Origin: Collinsella sp. An268
Lineage (GTDB): Bacteria; Actinomycetota; Coriobacteriia; Coriobacteriales; Coriobacteriaceae
NCBI RefSeq assembly: GCF_002159765.1
Contig: NZ_NFJH01000002.1
Span: 62,001 to 126,000, forward strand
Direction: 5' to 3'
DNA: 64,000 nucleotides
In this document: positions 36,041 to 44,564 of the stretch, piece by piece
How positions within the stretch are numbered: the stretch's first letter is position 1
Layout: each line of letters starts with the position of its first letter
The notes under the pieces: model-generated
Told to the model about the DNA's origin: nothing
What the model saw: only the letters and a program-made list of their open reading frames with translations
Database searches by the model: none
Program-made: the position numbers and the translations under genes

Positions 36041-37045
36041 TTAGCGCGCTTCGCCCGGCGCGCCGCCCTCCTGCGACATGCGCCGGCGCAGCAGCAGGCA
36101 GGCGCCGAGGGCGGGGTCGTGCGCCGGTGCCACCAGGCGGCAGCGCGCGGGGAGCGCCCGGGCGAGGGGGTCTAGGATGAGGGCGCCCGCGCGGAACGTG
36201 CCGCCGACATAGGTGACGGGGATGGCCGCATCGCGTCCGCCGGGACCCTCATCGCGTCCAGCGCGGCCCTCATCAGGGCGAGATGCGTCGTCTGTGGGGA
36301 AGATCTGCCGCACGATGGTGGCGACCATGGCCGCCTCCTCGCGCGCCGCCCGGGCGAGGATGTCCCGCGCGCAGGCGTCTCCCGCCTCGGCGGCGCGGGT
36401 CACGAGCGGTGCGAGCCGGGCGATGCGGTCGCGCTCCGCCATGTGCCGCTGGGCAAAGCCGATGAGGTCGAAGTCGTCGGCAAGGCCGAGTTCCTCCCGC
36501 ACGAGGTCGAGGATCGCGCCGGCGGGCGCGCGCCCGTCGCTCTCCCGCGTGAAGGCGTAGAGGAGCTCCTTGCCGAGCCAGCCGGCAGAGCCCTCGTCAC
36601 CCAGCTCGTAGTCCCATCCGCCCACGCGGAGCGACCTGCCCCGGCAGACGCCGTAGGCGATCGAGCCCGTGCCGGCAATGATGACGATGCCGTCGGCGAG
36701 GTCGAGCCCGGCGGCCCAGGCGGCCTCCACGTCGTTGACGAGCACGTAGGGGTGGCCCGCGCACACGCGCCGGACGATGTCGTCCAGCCGCCGCGTGGCA
36801 TCCGCTCCCTCGCCGTAGCCGCAGATGCCGAGGCCGATGCCCCACTCCTCGCCGAGGGCGCCCGTTGCGGCGGCGCGCGCGATGCCCTCGGCGAGCACGC
36901 GCTCGGCCCCGTCGAACCCCGCTTGGGCGTAATGGCACGTACCGAGCTCGAAGCGCTCGAGCACGCGCAGGTCCTCGTCCAAAAGAGTGAAGGCGGTCTT
37001 GGTGCCGCCCCCGTCGATGCCGAGCGTGCGCATGCGTGTGGCCAT
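36041..37045 (-). CDS. BadF/BadG-type ATPase, probable N-acetylglucosamine kinase
   Basis: A 334-residue actin-fold sugar kinase. Phosphate 1 motif GIDGGGTKTAF is at the N-terminus, the adenosine region IIAGTGSIAYG is near residue 130, and GWDYELGDEGSAGWLG, characteristic of the NAGK branch of the BadF/BadG family, follows. It likely phosphorylates an amino sugar during cell-wall recycling. The C-terminal third holds an Asp/Gly/Arg-rich insert (about 258-275). AGGAG lies about 10 bases before the ATG. It is divergent from the superoxide reductase gene. Confidence 0.87.
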   Translation of the reverse strand: MATRMRTLGIDGGGTKTAFTLLDEDLRVLERFELGTCHYAQAGFDGAERVLAEGIARAAATGALGEEWGIGLGICGYGEGADATRRLDDIVRRVCAGHPYVLVNDVEAAWAAGLDLADGIVIIAGTGSIAYGVCRGRSLRVGGWDYELGDEGSAGWLGKELLYAFTRESDGRAPAGAILDLVREELGLADDFDLIGFAQRHMAERDRIARLAPLVTRAAEAGDACARDILARAAREEAAMVATIVRQIFPTDDASRPDEGRAGRDEGPGGRDAAIPVTYVGGTFRAGALILDPLARALPARCRLVAPAHDPALGACLLLRRRMSQEGGAPGEAR

Positions 37046-37167
37046 ACTTGAGAATCTCCTAAGGTCGGGGCGGGGGGCGGCGCCCGGTGTCTACCGCGCG
37101 CCGTGCGCGGGCATAATAGGCCCGATTATAGGTCAAGCCCCAAGCGAGCTTTAGAGAGGAGCCCCCT

Positions 37168-37530
37168 ATGGCAGTGTTTTTTAAGGATGCGAACGGTAAC
37201 TTCTTCACCTCGGTCAAGGCGGGCGTGGGCGCCCCCGAGGGCTTCGAGCCCGTCGAGGCCAACTCCGTCGACGCCGCTAGGGAGAAGCATGTGCCCGCCG
37301 TCGACCTCGAGCGCGACGGCCACATCATCCACGTGCAGGTGGGCGAGGTCGCGCACCCCATGGAGCCGGAGCACTATATCGAGTGGATCGCGCTCGAGGC
37401 GGACGGCCGCCTCGAGGTCCACGCGCTCAAGCCCGGCCAGACCCCGGCCACGTTCTTCGCGGGCGGCGTCAAGAGCGGCCGCGTGTACGCGTACTGCAAC
37501 CTGCACGGGCTGTGGGTGAAGGAGTTCTAG
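37168..37530 (+). CDS. Superoxide reductase (desulfoferrodoxin, neelaredoxin type)
   Basis: Reduces superoxide to hydrogen peroxide without making oxygen, a defence typical of anaerobes. The 120-residue protein has the iron-centre II ligands in EKHVPAV, VGEVAHPMEPEHYIEW and YCNLHGLW (four His and one Cys). The N-terminal rubredoxin-like Cys centre of full desulfoferrodoxin is absent. GAGAGGAG precedes the ATG. Monocistronic. Confidence 0.93.
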   Translation: MAVFFKDANGNFFTSVKAGVGAPEGFEPVEANSVDAAREKHVPAVDLERDGHIIHVQVGEVAHPMEPEHYIEWIALEADGRLEVHALKPGQTPATFFAGGVKSGRVYAYCNLHGLWVKEF

Positions 37531-37565
37531 CTCCGCTCGGCGCCGAGTACCTGCCGGCGCTTCGC

Positions 37566-37616
37566 TATACTGATAGATACGATTGGCTGGATGAGGGCCG
37601 CCTGCGGGCGGCCCTC
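37566..37616 (+). promoter_or_regulatory. -10 box and 5'-UTR hairpin before NAD-synthetase-like gene
   Basis: TATACT at 37566-37571 is a likely -10. A perfect 10-bp stem with a TGCG loop, GAGGGCCGCC (37593-37602) and complement (37607-37616), lies between it and the ribosome-binding site. Confidence 0.5.
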
Positions 37617-37641
37617 TCCCCATACGAGGGGGAGAAGGGGT

Positions 37642-39594
37642 ATGAGGATCGCGCTTGCGCAGATAGACATGCGGCTGGGCGACATCGAGGGCATCTGCGC
37701 CCGCATCGAGAGCCAGGCGCGCATCGCCCGCGACCAGGGGGCGGACCTCCTCGTCACGCCCGCCCCGCTCTTTGGCGGCACGGCGCCCGGCGGGCTCATC
37801 GAGGAGCGCAACTACGAGCACGCGCTCCTCAGCGCGCTCGCCGATCTCGCCGGCAGGCTCGCCGCGCTCGGCATCGACGCCGTGGTGCCCGCCCCCGTGT
37901 CGGTGGAGCACATGCCCGTGCTGGAGGCCTTCCTGCTGCGCGAGGGGCGCACCGTCCCGCTCCGGAGCCTCTACGCGTCGCGGCGCACGGGCAGCCTGGA
38001 GGAGATGTGGTTCCCGCCCGTCTTCGAGGTCGCGGGAACCCGCATCGCCGTCACGTACGACCCGGCGCGCGATATGCCGGTGCTCGCCCCCGGCTGCGAC
38101 CTGGTGCTCTTTCCGCTGGCGTCGTCGTTCGACGCGGCGGACGAGGCCACGGCCGCCGTGGCGTCGCTCGCCGACGGCCACACGGTGGGCCTTGCGCGCG
38201 AGAAGGGCGTCTGGCTCGCCTGCCTGGCGCCCGTGGGCGCCTTCGACGAGGCCGTCTTTCTGGGCGGCTCGTTTGTGCTCGACGACGCCGGCCGCTGCGT
38301 GGCTGCCGCGCCCCCGTTTGAGGAGGCGCTGCTCGTGCAGGATATCGAGCGCGGCAAGACGCTGCCGGCGCTCGAGCCGCTGGAGCTCCCTCACTACCGC
38401 CGCGAGGCATGGACGTGGGAGGCGCTCCGCCTGTACGTGCGCGACAGCGTCGACGCCCTCGGGTCGACGGGCGCGGTCCTCACCCTGGCGGGCGACCTGC
38501 CGAGCTCGCTTGCCGCCGTGCTCGCGGTCGACGCGCTGGGTCCCCGCAACGTCACGGGCCTTCTCATCGGCCGCTCCGACATGCGCACCCCCGCGCTGGA
38601 GACGCTCGAGGTCGAGCGCACCGAGCGCGCCCGCACGCTGGCGCAGACGCTCGGCATCAGGCTTATCGAGCGCGCCCCGGCGGACGCCGCGCGCCTCATC
38701 GACCGCGACGCGCCCGCCCTCGGCTCCGCCCTCGCGCGCGAGCGCTTGGAGGGCCTCTACCTCGAGGACGCGGCGTTCGAGCTCGGGGCGGTGGCGGTAA
38801 GCGCCCTCACCAAGACCGACTTCGCCCTCGCCGCGCCGCTCGCCGCGGGCGGCTACACGGGCGCCATCGCGCCCTTTGGCGACGTCTATCTCACGCAGCT
38901 CGAGTTCCTGGCGCGCGAGCGCAACCGCGCCGGCGCCGCGGTGCCCGCACCGCTTGTGACGCTCAACGCCGTGGAGGACCGCATGGCCGCCATCGTGGCT
39001 GCGGCCCTTGCCGGCGCGCCCGCGTCGGCGGCGTACCGCGAGCGCATGGCGCACCTCATGGCGCCGCTCGAGCCCGCGCAGATCGACGGCGTGCTCGAGG
39101 CGCATCTGGAGCGCTCGCTCGCGCTCGACGAGATCCCGCTCGCCGCGACCGCGCCCGACGCCGTGGCGCTCCTGCTCATGATCGTGCGCGCCGGAGAGGC
39201 GGCGCGCCGCCGGCTCCCGCCCGCGCCCATGGTCTCGGCGGCGCCCTTTGCGGAGCGCCGCTGGCCCTGGCAACTCGCATGGTCGGATACGGGCGCGGGT
39301 GCCGAGGAGCCCCTCACCTGCGCCGCCCTGGTGGAGGCGGAGGGCGAGCGCTTCGCCGAGGCGGGGGAGGAGCACGGCCGGCTCGTGCGCAGCGAGATCA
39401 TGGGGCTGGTCGCCCGCATGCTCGGCATCCCGACCGACGACATGGATGCCGACGACGTGGAGGGCGAGCTCATGCGCCGCATGCAGCAGGCCTTCGAGTC
39501 GGCTGCCGAGGAGGGGCACCCGCCGTTTTCGGGCGGGCACCCGCAGGCGCCCGGGGGCAGGCCGCAGGGCTTCTCGTTCTTTTCGGACAACTGA
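37642..39594 (+). CDS. Degenerate glutamine-dependent NAD synthetase-like protein
   Basis: A 650-residue protein laid out like NadE: an N-terminal nitrilase/amidase-like domain (MRIALAQIDMRLGDIEG, to about 260) and a C-terminal NAD-synthase-like domain. Key motifs are degraded. The PP-loop SGGxDS is replaced by LAGDLPSS at about residue 280, although the following VLAVDALGPRNV is family-like. The nitrilase Glu region reads TPAPLFGGTAP and the Cys region reads VTYDPARD with no Cys. KTE is KTD. A Gly/His/Pro-rich tail ends the protein. It is probably catalytically inactive or changed in function. A true nadE is expected elsewhere. The reading frame is long and intact, so it is under selection. 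Confidence 0.7.
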   Translation: MRIALAQIDMRLGDIEGICARIESQARIARDQGADLLVTPAPLFGGTAPGGLIEERNYEHALLSALADLAGRLAALGIDAVVPAPVSVEHMPVLEAFLLREGRTVPLRSLYASRRTGSLEEMWFPPVFEVAGTRIAVTYDPARDMPVLAPGCDLVLFPLASSFDAADEATAAVASLADGHTVGLAREKGVWLACLAPVGAFDEAVFLGGSFVLDDAGRCVAAAPPFEEALLVQDIERGKTLPALEPLELPHYRREAWTWEALRLYVRDSVDALGSTGAVLTLAGDLPSSLAAVLAVDALGPRNVTGLLIGRSDMRTPALETLEVERTERARTLAQTLGIRLIERAPADAARLIDRDAPALGSALARERLEGLYLEDAAFELGAVAVSALTKTDFALAAPLAAGGYTGAIAPFGDVYLTQLEFLARERNRAGAAVPAPLVTLNAVEDRMAAIVAAALAGAPASAAYRERMAHLMAPLEPAQIDGVLEAHLERSLALDEIPLAATAPDAVALLLMIVRAGEAARRRLPPAPMVSAAPFAERRWPWQLAWSDTGAGAEEPLTCAALVEAEGERFAEAGEEHGRLVRSEIMGLVARMLGIPTDDMDADDVEGELMRRMQQAFESAAEEGHPPFSGGHPQAPGGRPQGFSFFSDN

Positions 39595-39654
39595 GGCCGG
39601 GCACCGTCGCTCGCAGGGGCGCCCGCGGCGTGCCCGCCGCGCCCCAATCCGCCC

Positions 39655-39698
39655 TTGCGCCGGCGCCCCCGCACGGGTATAGTAGAACACATGTTCTA
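39655..39698 (+). promoter_or_regulatory. SOS-type promoter of ruvCAB
   Basis: TTGCGC (39655-39660), 17 bases, TATAGT (39678-39683). Overlapping the start-site region is the perfect palindrome frame TAGAAC-ACAT-GTTCTA (39683-39698), matching the GAAC-N4-GTTC LexA box of Gram-positive bacteria. Confidence 0.85.
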
Positions 39699-39732
39699 AC
39701 TATGTCGGCATGCGGCGGGAGAGAGGAGGCGC

Positions 39733-40257
39733 ATGGTCATCTTGGGTATCGACCCCGGGCTCGCCAACACGGGCTGGGGGATCGTCGAGGAGCGCCGCGG
39801 CGAGGTGCGCTGCCGCGCGTACGGCTGCATCCATACCGGCGCGGACGAGCCGCTCGACCAGCGCCTGCGCGCCATCGTGGACGACCTCGCCCGCGTGGTG
39901 GGGCGCTATGGGCCGGACGCCGCGGCCGTGGAGGGCGTCTACTTCGGCGCCAACGTGCGCTCTGCCATCCCCACGGCGCACGCCCGCGGGGCGGCGCTCG
40001 TGGCCTGCTCGCTTGCCGACGTACCGGTGGGCGAGTACACCCCCATGCAGATCAAGCAGGCGGTGGTGGGAACCGGCGCGGCCGATAAGCGGCAGGTCAC
40101 CTTCATGGTGCGGAGCCTGCTGCATCTCGATCACGACCCCAAGCCCGACCACGCGGCGGACGCCCTCGCCTGCGCCATCTGCCATGCGCACCTGGCCCGC
40201 ACCGAGGCACTCACCCATGGCACGTACGTCCAAGAGAAAGGCGACCCCTACTCATGA
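39733..40257 (+). CDS. ruvC: Holliday junction endonuclease RuvC
   Basis: Resolves Holliday junctions by paired nicking. The 174-residue protein has catalytic residues Asp7 (GIDPGLANTGWG), Glu67 (AVEGVYFG), and His140/Asp143 in DHAADALA; the His replaces the Asp of E. coli as in several other RuvC proteins. It is the first gene of ruvCAB, which overlap by ATGA at both junctions, under a LexA-type box. Confidence 0.96.
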   Translation: MVILGIDPGLANTGWGIVEERRGEVRCRAYGCIHTGADEPLDQRLRAIVDDLARVVGRYGPDAAAVEGVYFGANVRSAIPTAHARGAALVACSLADVPVGEYTPMQIKQAVVGTGAADKRQVTFMVRSLLHLDHDPKPDHAADALACAICHAHLARTEALTHGTYVQEKGDPYS

Positions 40258-40871
40258 TCGCGCAACTTTCAGGCACGCTTCTGGAGGCCACGCCCACCCA
40301 GGCGGTCGTCGATGCGGGCGGCGTGGGCTTCGAGCTCGGCATCTCGGGCACCACCGCGGCGGCGCTGCCGGCCCCGGGCGGCGCGGTGAGCCTCTACACG
40401 CGCTTTCGCCTCGCCAACGACGCCATGGCGCTCTACGGGTTCGCCACGCGCGAGGAGCGCACGATGTTCGACCGGCTCATCGCCGTGTCGAGCGTGGGGC
40501 CGCGCATGGCGCTCTCGGTGCTGTCGCGCTTCACGGTGGGGGAGCTCTACGCCGTGGTGATGGCGGAGGACGCCAAGGCCATGGCCACGGTGCCCGGCGT
40601 GGGCAAGAAGACCGCCCAGCGCCTGATACTCGAGCTCAAGGGCACGCTCGCCAAGGACGCGAGCCTCGCCGGCACCGCCGTGCCCGTGGCGGGCCAGCTC
40701 CCGCTTTCCGCCGCCGGCGCCGACGTGCTCGGCGACGCCCGGGCGGCGCTCCTCTCCATGGGCTTCAGCCCGCAGGAGGCCGAGCTCGCGCTCGACGGGT
40801 ATGATGGTCAGAGCATGCGCGTCGAGGAGCTCCTCGGCGCCGCCCTCAAGCGACTGGGGATGGAGGCATGA
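40254..40871 (+). CDS. ruvA: Holliday junction branch migration protein RuvA
   Basis: DNA-binding tetramer that targets RuvB to junctions, 205 residues. The OB-fold N-terminus ([28 protein letters not shown]), helix-hairpin-helix segments ([18 protein letters not shown] and [20 protein letters not shown]) and the C-terminal RuvB-contacting domain ([20 protein letters not shown]) are present in order. It overlaps ruvC and ruvB by four bases each. Confidence 0.96.
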   Translation: MIAQLSGTLLEATPTQAVVDAGGVGFELGISGTTAAALPAPGGAVSLYTRFRLANDAMALYGFATREERTMFDRLIAVSSVGPRMALSVLSRFTVGELYAVVMAEDAKAMATVPGVGKKTAQRLILELKGTLAKDASLAGTAVPVAGQLPLSAAGADVLGDARAALLSMGFSPQEAELALDGYDGQSMRVEELLGAALKRLGMEA

Positions 40872-41941
40872 TGTGGGAGGCCGATGACTCGCGCGACCTG
40901 TGGGACGACACGCCCCAGGCGCACGCCCCGCGCGCCCCGAGGGGCGACCGCTTTGTGACGGGCAACTTGACGACGGACGACCTCGACGTCGAGCGCTCGC
41001 TCCGCCCCCAGAAGCTCGACGACTACTGCGGTCAGGACCATATCAAGCAGAGCCTGCGCATCCTCATCGAGGCGGCGCAGAGCCGCGGCGAGTGCCTCGA
41101 CCACGTGATCTTCTCGGGCCCGCCGGGCCTCGGCAAGACGACGCTCGCCACCGTGGTCGCCAACGAGCTCGGCGCGCAGATCAAGACCACGTCGGGCCCC
41201 GCCATCGAGCGCACGGGCGACCTCGCGGCCATCCTCACCAACCTGCAGCCGGGCGACGTGCTCTTCATCGACGAGATTCACCGCCTCAACCGCTCGGTGG
41301 AGGAGATCCTCTATCCCGCGATGGAGGACTTCGCGCTCGACATCGTGATCGGCAAGGGGCCGGCAGCGCGCTCCATCAGGCTCGAGATACCGCACTTCAC
41401 CCTCATCGGCGCCACCACGCGCTCGGGCATGCTCACCGGCCCTCTGCGCGACCGCTTCGGCATCTCGTTTCGGCTCGACTACTACGCCATCAAGGACCTG
41501 GCGCAGATCGTGCTGCGCTCGGCCTCCATCTTGGGCGTCTCGGTGGACGAGGACTCGGCCCAAGAGATCGCCTCGCGCTCGCGCGGTACCCCGCGCCTCG
41601 CCAACCGCCTGCTCAAGCGCGTGCGCGACTACGCGCAGGTGCGCGGCACGGGCGCGGTCGACATCGCTATCGCGCGGGAGGCGCTCGAGTTCTTCGAGAT
41701 AGACGAGCTCGGGCTCGACTGGATGGACATCCGCATTCTGGAGCGGCTGGCCAAGACGTACCACGGTCGTCCGGTGGGCCTCACCACGCTCGCGAGCGCC
41801 GTGGGCGAGGACCCCTCGACGCTCGAGGACGTCTACGAGCCCTACCTCCTGCAGCGCGGCCTCATCGTGCGCACGCCGCAGGGACGCCAGGCGACGCTCG
41901 CCGCCTTCGAGCACCTGGGGGTCGAGCCGCCGCGCGCATAG
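40868..41941 (+). CDS. ruvB: Holliday junction branch migration helicase RuvB
   Basis: AAA+ ATPase motor, 357 residues. Walker A is [11 protein letters not shown], Walker B is [10 protein letters not shown], sensor 1 is GATTRSGML, and the arginine finger region is LRDRFG. The C-terminal winged helix (RTPQGRQAT) is intact. The N-terminal ~25 residues are a variable Asp-rich extension. It ends the operon, followed by a 13-bp GC hairpin. Confidence 0.97.
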   Translation: MMWEADDSRDLWDDTPQAHAPRAPRGDRFVTGNLTTDDLDVERSLRPQKLDDYCGQDHIKQSLRILIEAAQSRGECLDHVIFSGPPGLGKTTLATVVANELGAQIKTTSGPAIERTGDLAAILTNLQPGDVLFIDEIHRLNRSVEEILYPAMEDFALDIVIGKGPAARSIRLEIPHFTLIGATTRSGMLTGPLRDRFGISFRLDYYAIKDLAQIVLRSASILGVSVDEDSAQEIASRSRGTPRLANRLLKRVRDYAQVRGTGAVDIAIAREALEFFEIDELGLDWMDIRILERLAKTYHGRPVGLTTLASAVGEDPSTLEDVYEPYLLQRGLIVRTPQGRQATLAAFEHLGVEPPRA

Positions 41942-41952
41942 TGATTTACGTT

Positions 41953-41992
41953 CGAGGGGCGGAGCTACCATCGTGGACGGCTCCGCCCCTCG
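41953..41992. terminator. Hairpin after ruvB
   Basis: Perfect 13-bp stem, CGAGGGGCGGAGC (41953-41965) with 41980-41992. The T run is lacking on either strand, so termination efficiency is uncertain. It lies between convergent genes. Confidence 0.6.
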
Positions 41993-42031
41993 CGAATTGC
42001 TCACTGCCTTACGTAATGGATACCGTTGTCG

Positions 42032-42931
42032 CTACATATGGTTGTTGCGCCAACACATATCATGAGGGTTCCACGTTGGGTGTTGATGGACGGGAAGGAG
42101 TGCGGGTGCGAAGAGCGTCCTCGCTAGCTGTTGGGCGCTAGATAAGTCAGGGGCCACTTGATCCAGCCTCGCTTGGTGCGCCAACCTTCTATAGGTCTGT
42201 TCATAGTTTTGGAACCAGAACTCCGGAATCGCAAATGTCTCCGGGAGTTTGATTTTTCGAGCAGCTGCCTCCTTCGCTACTTCGAATGCGAGCAACTCTC
42301 CGTCAACGGTGCATGTCTTTGCGAGGATGATGATGTCGACCAGGTCTTTAACGCGTGAAGAAGGCTTGTCGTTGTGAGTTTCGATGATGGCGAGAAACTT
42401 GTCTGCCAGCGCAGACTCGGCTCGGCAAACGGAATAGTCGAACACGGGGAGTCCCTCTACATCGAGCCTGTCAGCAGGGGTAATTCTTTCAGGTTTCAGA
42501 CCGGCAACCTCATCGATAACGAGGTCTATGGAGATTGGCTGGGCGGTTTTGCTTCCAAATAGCGGCGTGAACCATACTTTCATGCCGCAGCGATATTCAT
42601 CGTCAGACTTGATGGCTTCTACTCGGTCGAAATGAAAGGCGATAAAGTCTCCAAGGTCGAGGGAGGCGAGGCGCGTCAGTTCTTCAACGGCGGAAAGAAG
42701 GGTATCCTCTTGAGAAACAAGATCGATGTCTCGTGTGGCTCGTGCGTCAATGGTTCGCGCGAGCATGCTCATTCCTCCCTTCAAAACGAATGGCGAATCC
42801 TCGCTACTGAACACTCGACACAACAGCCGATGAAGGTAGAAAGCTGACATTGCTCGACCGGTGTCGAGCGGCGATGCCTTAGCAGCGGCTTTAACAGCCA
42901 TCTCCAAGGCGGCAGGGGTTCGGTATCTCAT
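42032..42931 (-). CDS. AbiEii-type nucleotidyltransferase toxin
   Basis: A 299-residue toxin of the type IV AbiE system. The nucleotidyltransferase signature appears as FVLKGGMSMLARTIDARATRDIDL near residues 40-62. The second acidic region is ISIDLVIDEVAG and the ADKFLAI lysine motif follows. Family members add nucleotides to tRNAs or otherwise block growth during phage infection. The start overlaps the antitoxin stop by ATGA. GC content and codon use are visibly lower than neighbouring genes, consistent with horizontal gain. Confidence 0.88.
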   Translation of the reverse strand: MRYRTPAALEMAVKAAAKASPLDTGRAMSAFYLHRLLCRVFSSEDSPFVLKGGMSMLARTIDARATRDIDLVSQEDTLLSAVEELTRLASLDLGDFIAFHFDRVEAIKSDDEYRCGMKVWFTPLFGSKTAQPISIDLVIDEVAGLKPERITPADRLDVEGLPVFDYSVCRAESALADKFLAIIETHNDKPSSRVKDLVDIIILAKTCTVDGELLAFEVAKEAAARKIKLPETFAIPEFWFQNYEQTYRRLAHQARLDQVAPDLSSAQQLARTLFAPALLPVHQHPTWNPHDMCWRNNHM

Positions 42932-43572
42932 GAGTTTCGCTCCTCTCGCGCAGCGAGGATGTGCTTCTTCAGCGGCATAAGCAGTCTCTTCTTTTGGGGA
43001 GTCTTCGCGATGCCCTGCACAAGGTCCTCGAGTCGGTGAAGGTCGAGCCCTCTGGCGGAGGCGTCGCGAAACGCATTGCCGATAAGGGAAGGGTCTTCGA
43101 AGTCGAGGCAAAGATCCACGAGGGTCCGTTCGGGTCGTGTGACGGGGAGCCCCAGCATCCACGAGACGTCTTGGCGGTCAATGGCCCGGATGCCGAAGCT
43201 TGTCGATATGAGCCGAGAGTTGATTCTTGCTGGCGAGAATATACGGTAGGGCGTGGAGAAAAAGTCTCCTATGCCTAGTAGGCAGGCGGCGGTGTGGCCG
43301 CCAATTGCGATGCCATCCCACGTGCGCTGTCGCTCCCAAGTAAACAGTGAAGGCTTAGTGAGCTTCCAGATGGCGGTCAGCTCATCGGTTTCAAGTGCCG
43401 GTGTTCCCGTGAGGCGGTAAGCACCATGGCAGATGCGCTCGGCCCTTCCAACGGCGCAGGCGTGGGCGAGGGCGTTGCGCGTGATGCCGAGCCGCGCCGC
43501 CTGTGCCGTGGTGAAGACGCCTTCTGATGCTGACAGCTCGTTCATAGAGGAAATGTGATTCGCATACATCAT
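42928..43572 (-). CDS. AbiEi-type antitoxin/repressor
   Basis: A 205-214 residue antitoxin. The N-terminal winged-helix (EGVFTTAQAARLGITRNALAHACAVGRAERICHGAYRL) binds DNA and represses the operon. The C-terminal AbiEi domain contains THP-like SFGIRAIDRQDVSWM and PVTRPERTLVDLCLDF. Start is ambiguous: ATG 43572 coincides with the predicted transcription start (leaderless), while ATG 43545 begins the homology but has no ribosome-binding site. It is placed between ruvB and the recombinase of the polysaccharide locus. Confidence 0.85.
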   Translation of the reverse strand: MMYANHISSMNELSASEGVFTTAQAARLGITRNALAHACAVGRAERICHGAYRLTGTPALETDELTAIWKLTKPSLFTWERQRTWDGIAIGGHTAACLLGIGDFFSTPYRIFSPARINSRLISTSFGIRAIDRQDVSWMLGLPVTRPERTLVDLCLDFEDPSLIGNAFRDASARGLDLHRLEDLVQGIAKTPQKKRLLMPLKKHILAAREERNS

Positions 43573-43610
43573 GTTGCAATTGTACAAAATAATCAAACGA
43601 TTGCAACATG
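43570..43610 (-). promoter_or_regulatory. abiE promoter and operator
   Basis: Perfect 11-bp inverted repeat CATGTTGCAAT (43570-43580) / ATTGCAACATG (43600-43610). On the minus strand TTGCAA and TACAAT with a 16-base spacer form a promoter lying inside the repeats, so AbiEi binding would block it. Confidence 0.75.
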
Positions 43611-43683
43611 AACATAGCCAGAAGCGAATCGACGGCAGCAACGGCGGCCTTTACGCATGCGATAGGAAACGGGGTGCGGCTCA

Positions 43684-44298
43684 ATGGCGGGGCGGGTGTT
43701 TGGATACGCGCGGGTGAGCACGCGCGAGCAGAATCTCAACAGACAGATCGATGCGCTCAACGCGTTTGGGGTGGACCGGATCTTCGCCGACCGCGCGAGC
43801 GGCCGCGACTTCGACCGGCCCGCCTGGCGCGAGCTCCTCTCCGCCATCGAGGGCGGCGACGTGCTCGTGGTCAAAAGCATCGATCGGCTCGGCAGGAGCT
43901 ATGAAGAGGTCATCGACATGTGGCGCACCATAACCAAGGAGCGGCGCGTGGCGGCGGTGGTGCTCGATATGCCGCTGCTCGACACACGGCAGGAGACCCA
44001 GGGCATAACCGGTACGCTCATCGCCGATATCGTGCTCGAGCTTCTTTCCTATGTGGCGCATGTCGAACGTGAGAATATCCGGCAGCGTCAGGCCGAGGGC
44101 ATCGCAGCGGCCCATCGCCGGGGCGTGCGCTTCGGCCGTCCGCGTAAGGAGCGCCCGGGTGCCTACGGGGAGATCGTAAATCTCTACGGGGCGGGCCAAC
44201 TATCCCGCAAAGAGGCCGCCTGCCTGCTCGATGTGAGTGTGAGCACGTTCGATAGGTGGCGCAAAGAGGATCTGCTGGCAGGGTTGACTGAACGGTAG
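43684..44298 (+). CDS. Serine recombinase (resolvase/DNA invertase family)
   Basis: A 204-residue small serine recombinase. The catalytic domain starts GYARVSTREQNLNRQIDAL, with nucleophile Ser12 and Arg in DRASGRDFDRP and SIDRLGRS. The long E helix follows (LELLSYVAHVERENIRQRQAEGIAAA) and the C-terminal helix-turn-helix is LSRKEAACLLDVSVSTFDRWRKED. Size and layout fit Hin/Pin-type invertases and resolvases. Thirty-six bases after its stop begins a 172-bp segment bounded by 19-bp perfect inverted repeats, the likely substrate. This suggests control of the downstream polysaccharide operon. Confidence 0.92.
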   Translation: MAGRVFGYARVSTREQNLNRQIDALNAFGVDRIFADRASGRDFDRPAWRELLSAIEGGDVLVVKSIDRLGRSYEEVIDMWRTITKERRVAAVVLDMPLLDTRQETQGITGTLIADIVLELLSYVAHVERENIRQRQAEGIAAAHRRGVRFGRPRKERPGAYGEIVNLYGAGQLSRKEAACLLDVSVSTFDRWRKEDLLAGLTER

Positions 44299-44334
44299 CC
44301 CGAGAAAACCGCTGGTGAGGGCGGAGTGACCTGC

Positions 44335-44506
44335 TGCAAAAGGTACAGGTTTTAACCCTCTAACTCCGGCCACCTACTATAAGGCACCCCTACGCCATAT
44401 TTTAAACAAATCGGGATTTTCATAAGGCTCTGACACTGCCTTTACCTAGCGCCGACCGGTTGTGACATCAAACGCGCCGGTCGTGTCAAAACCTGTACCT
44501 TTTGCA
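44335..44506. promoter_or_regulatory. Putative invertible segment with 19-bp inverted repeats
   Basis: TGCAAAAGGTACAGGTTTT (44335-44353) and its exact complement (44488-44506) bound 134 bases without a gene. The minus strand holds TATAGT (44381-44376), the -10 sequence used at ruvC, argH and padR, although no good -35 is present. As read, such a promoter would point away from the polysaccharide genes. An inner dyad CGACCGG...CCGGTCG lies at the right side. The adjacent recombinase makes site-specific inversion the leading reading. Confidence 0.65.
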
Positions 44507-44564
44507 CCCTTCCAGCCTACGGGGATGCAAGAGGAGCAGGTGACCGGGGAAGGAGGAAGCGTTC

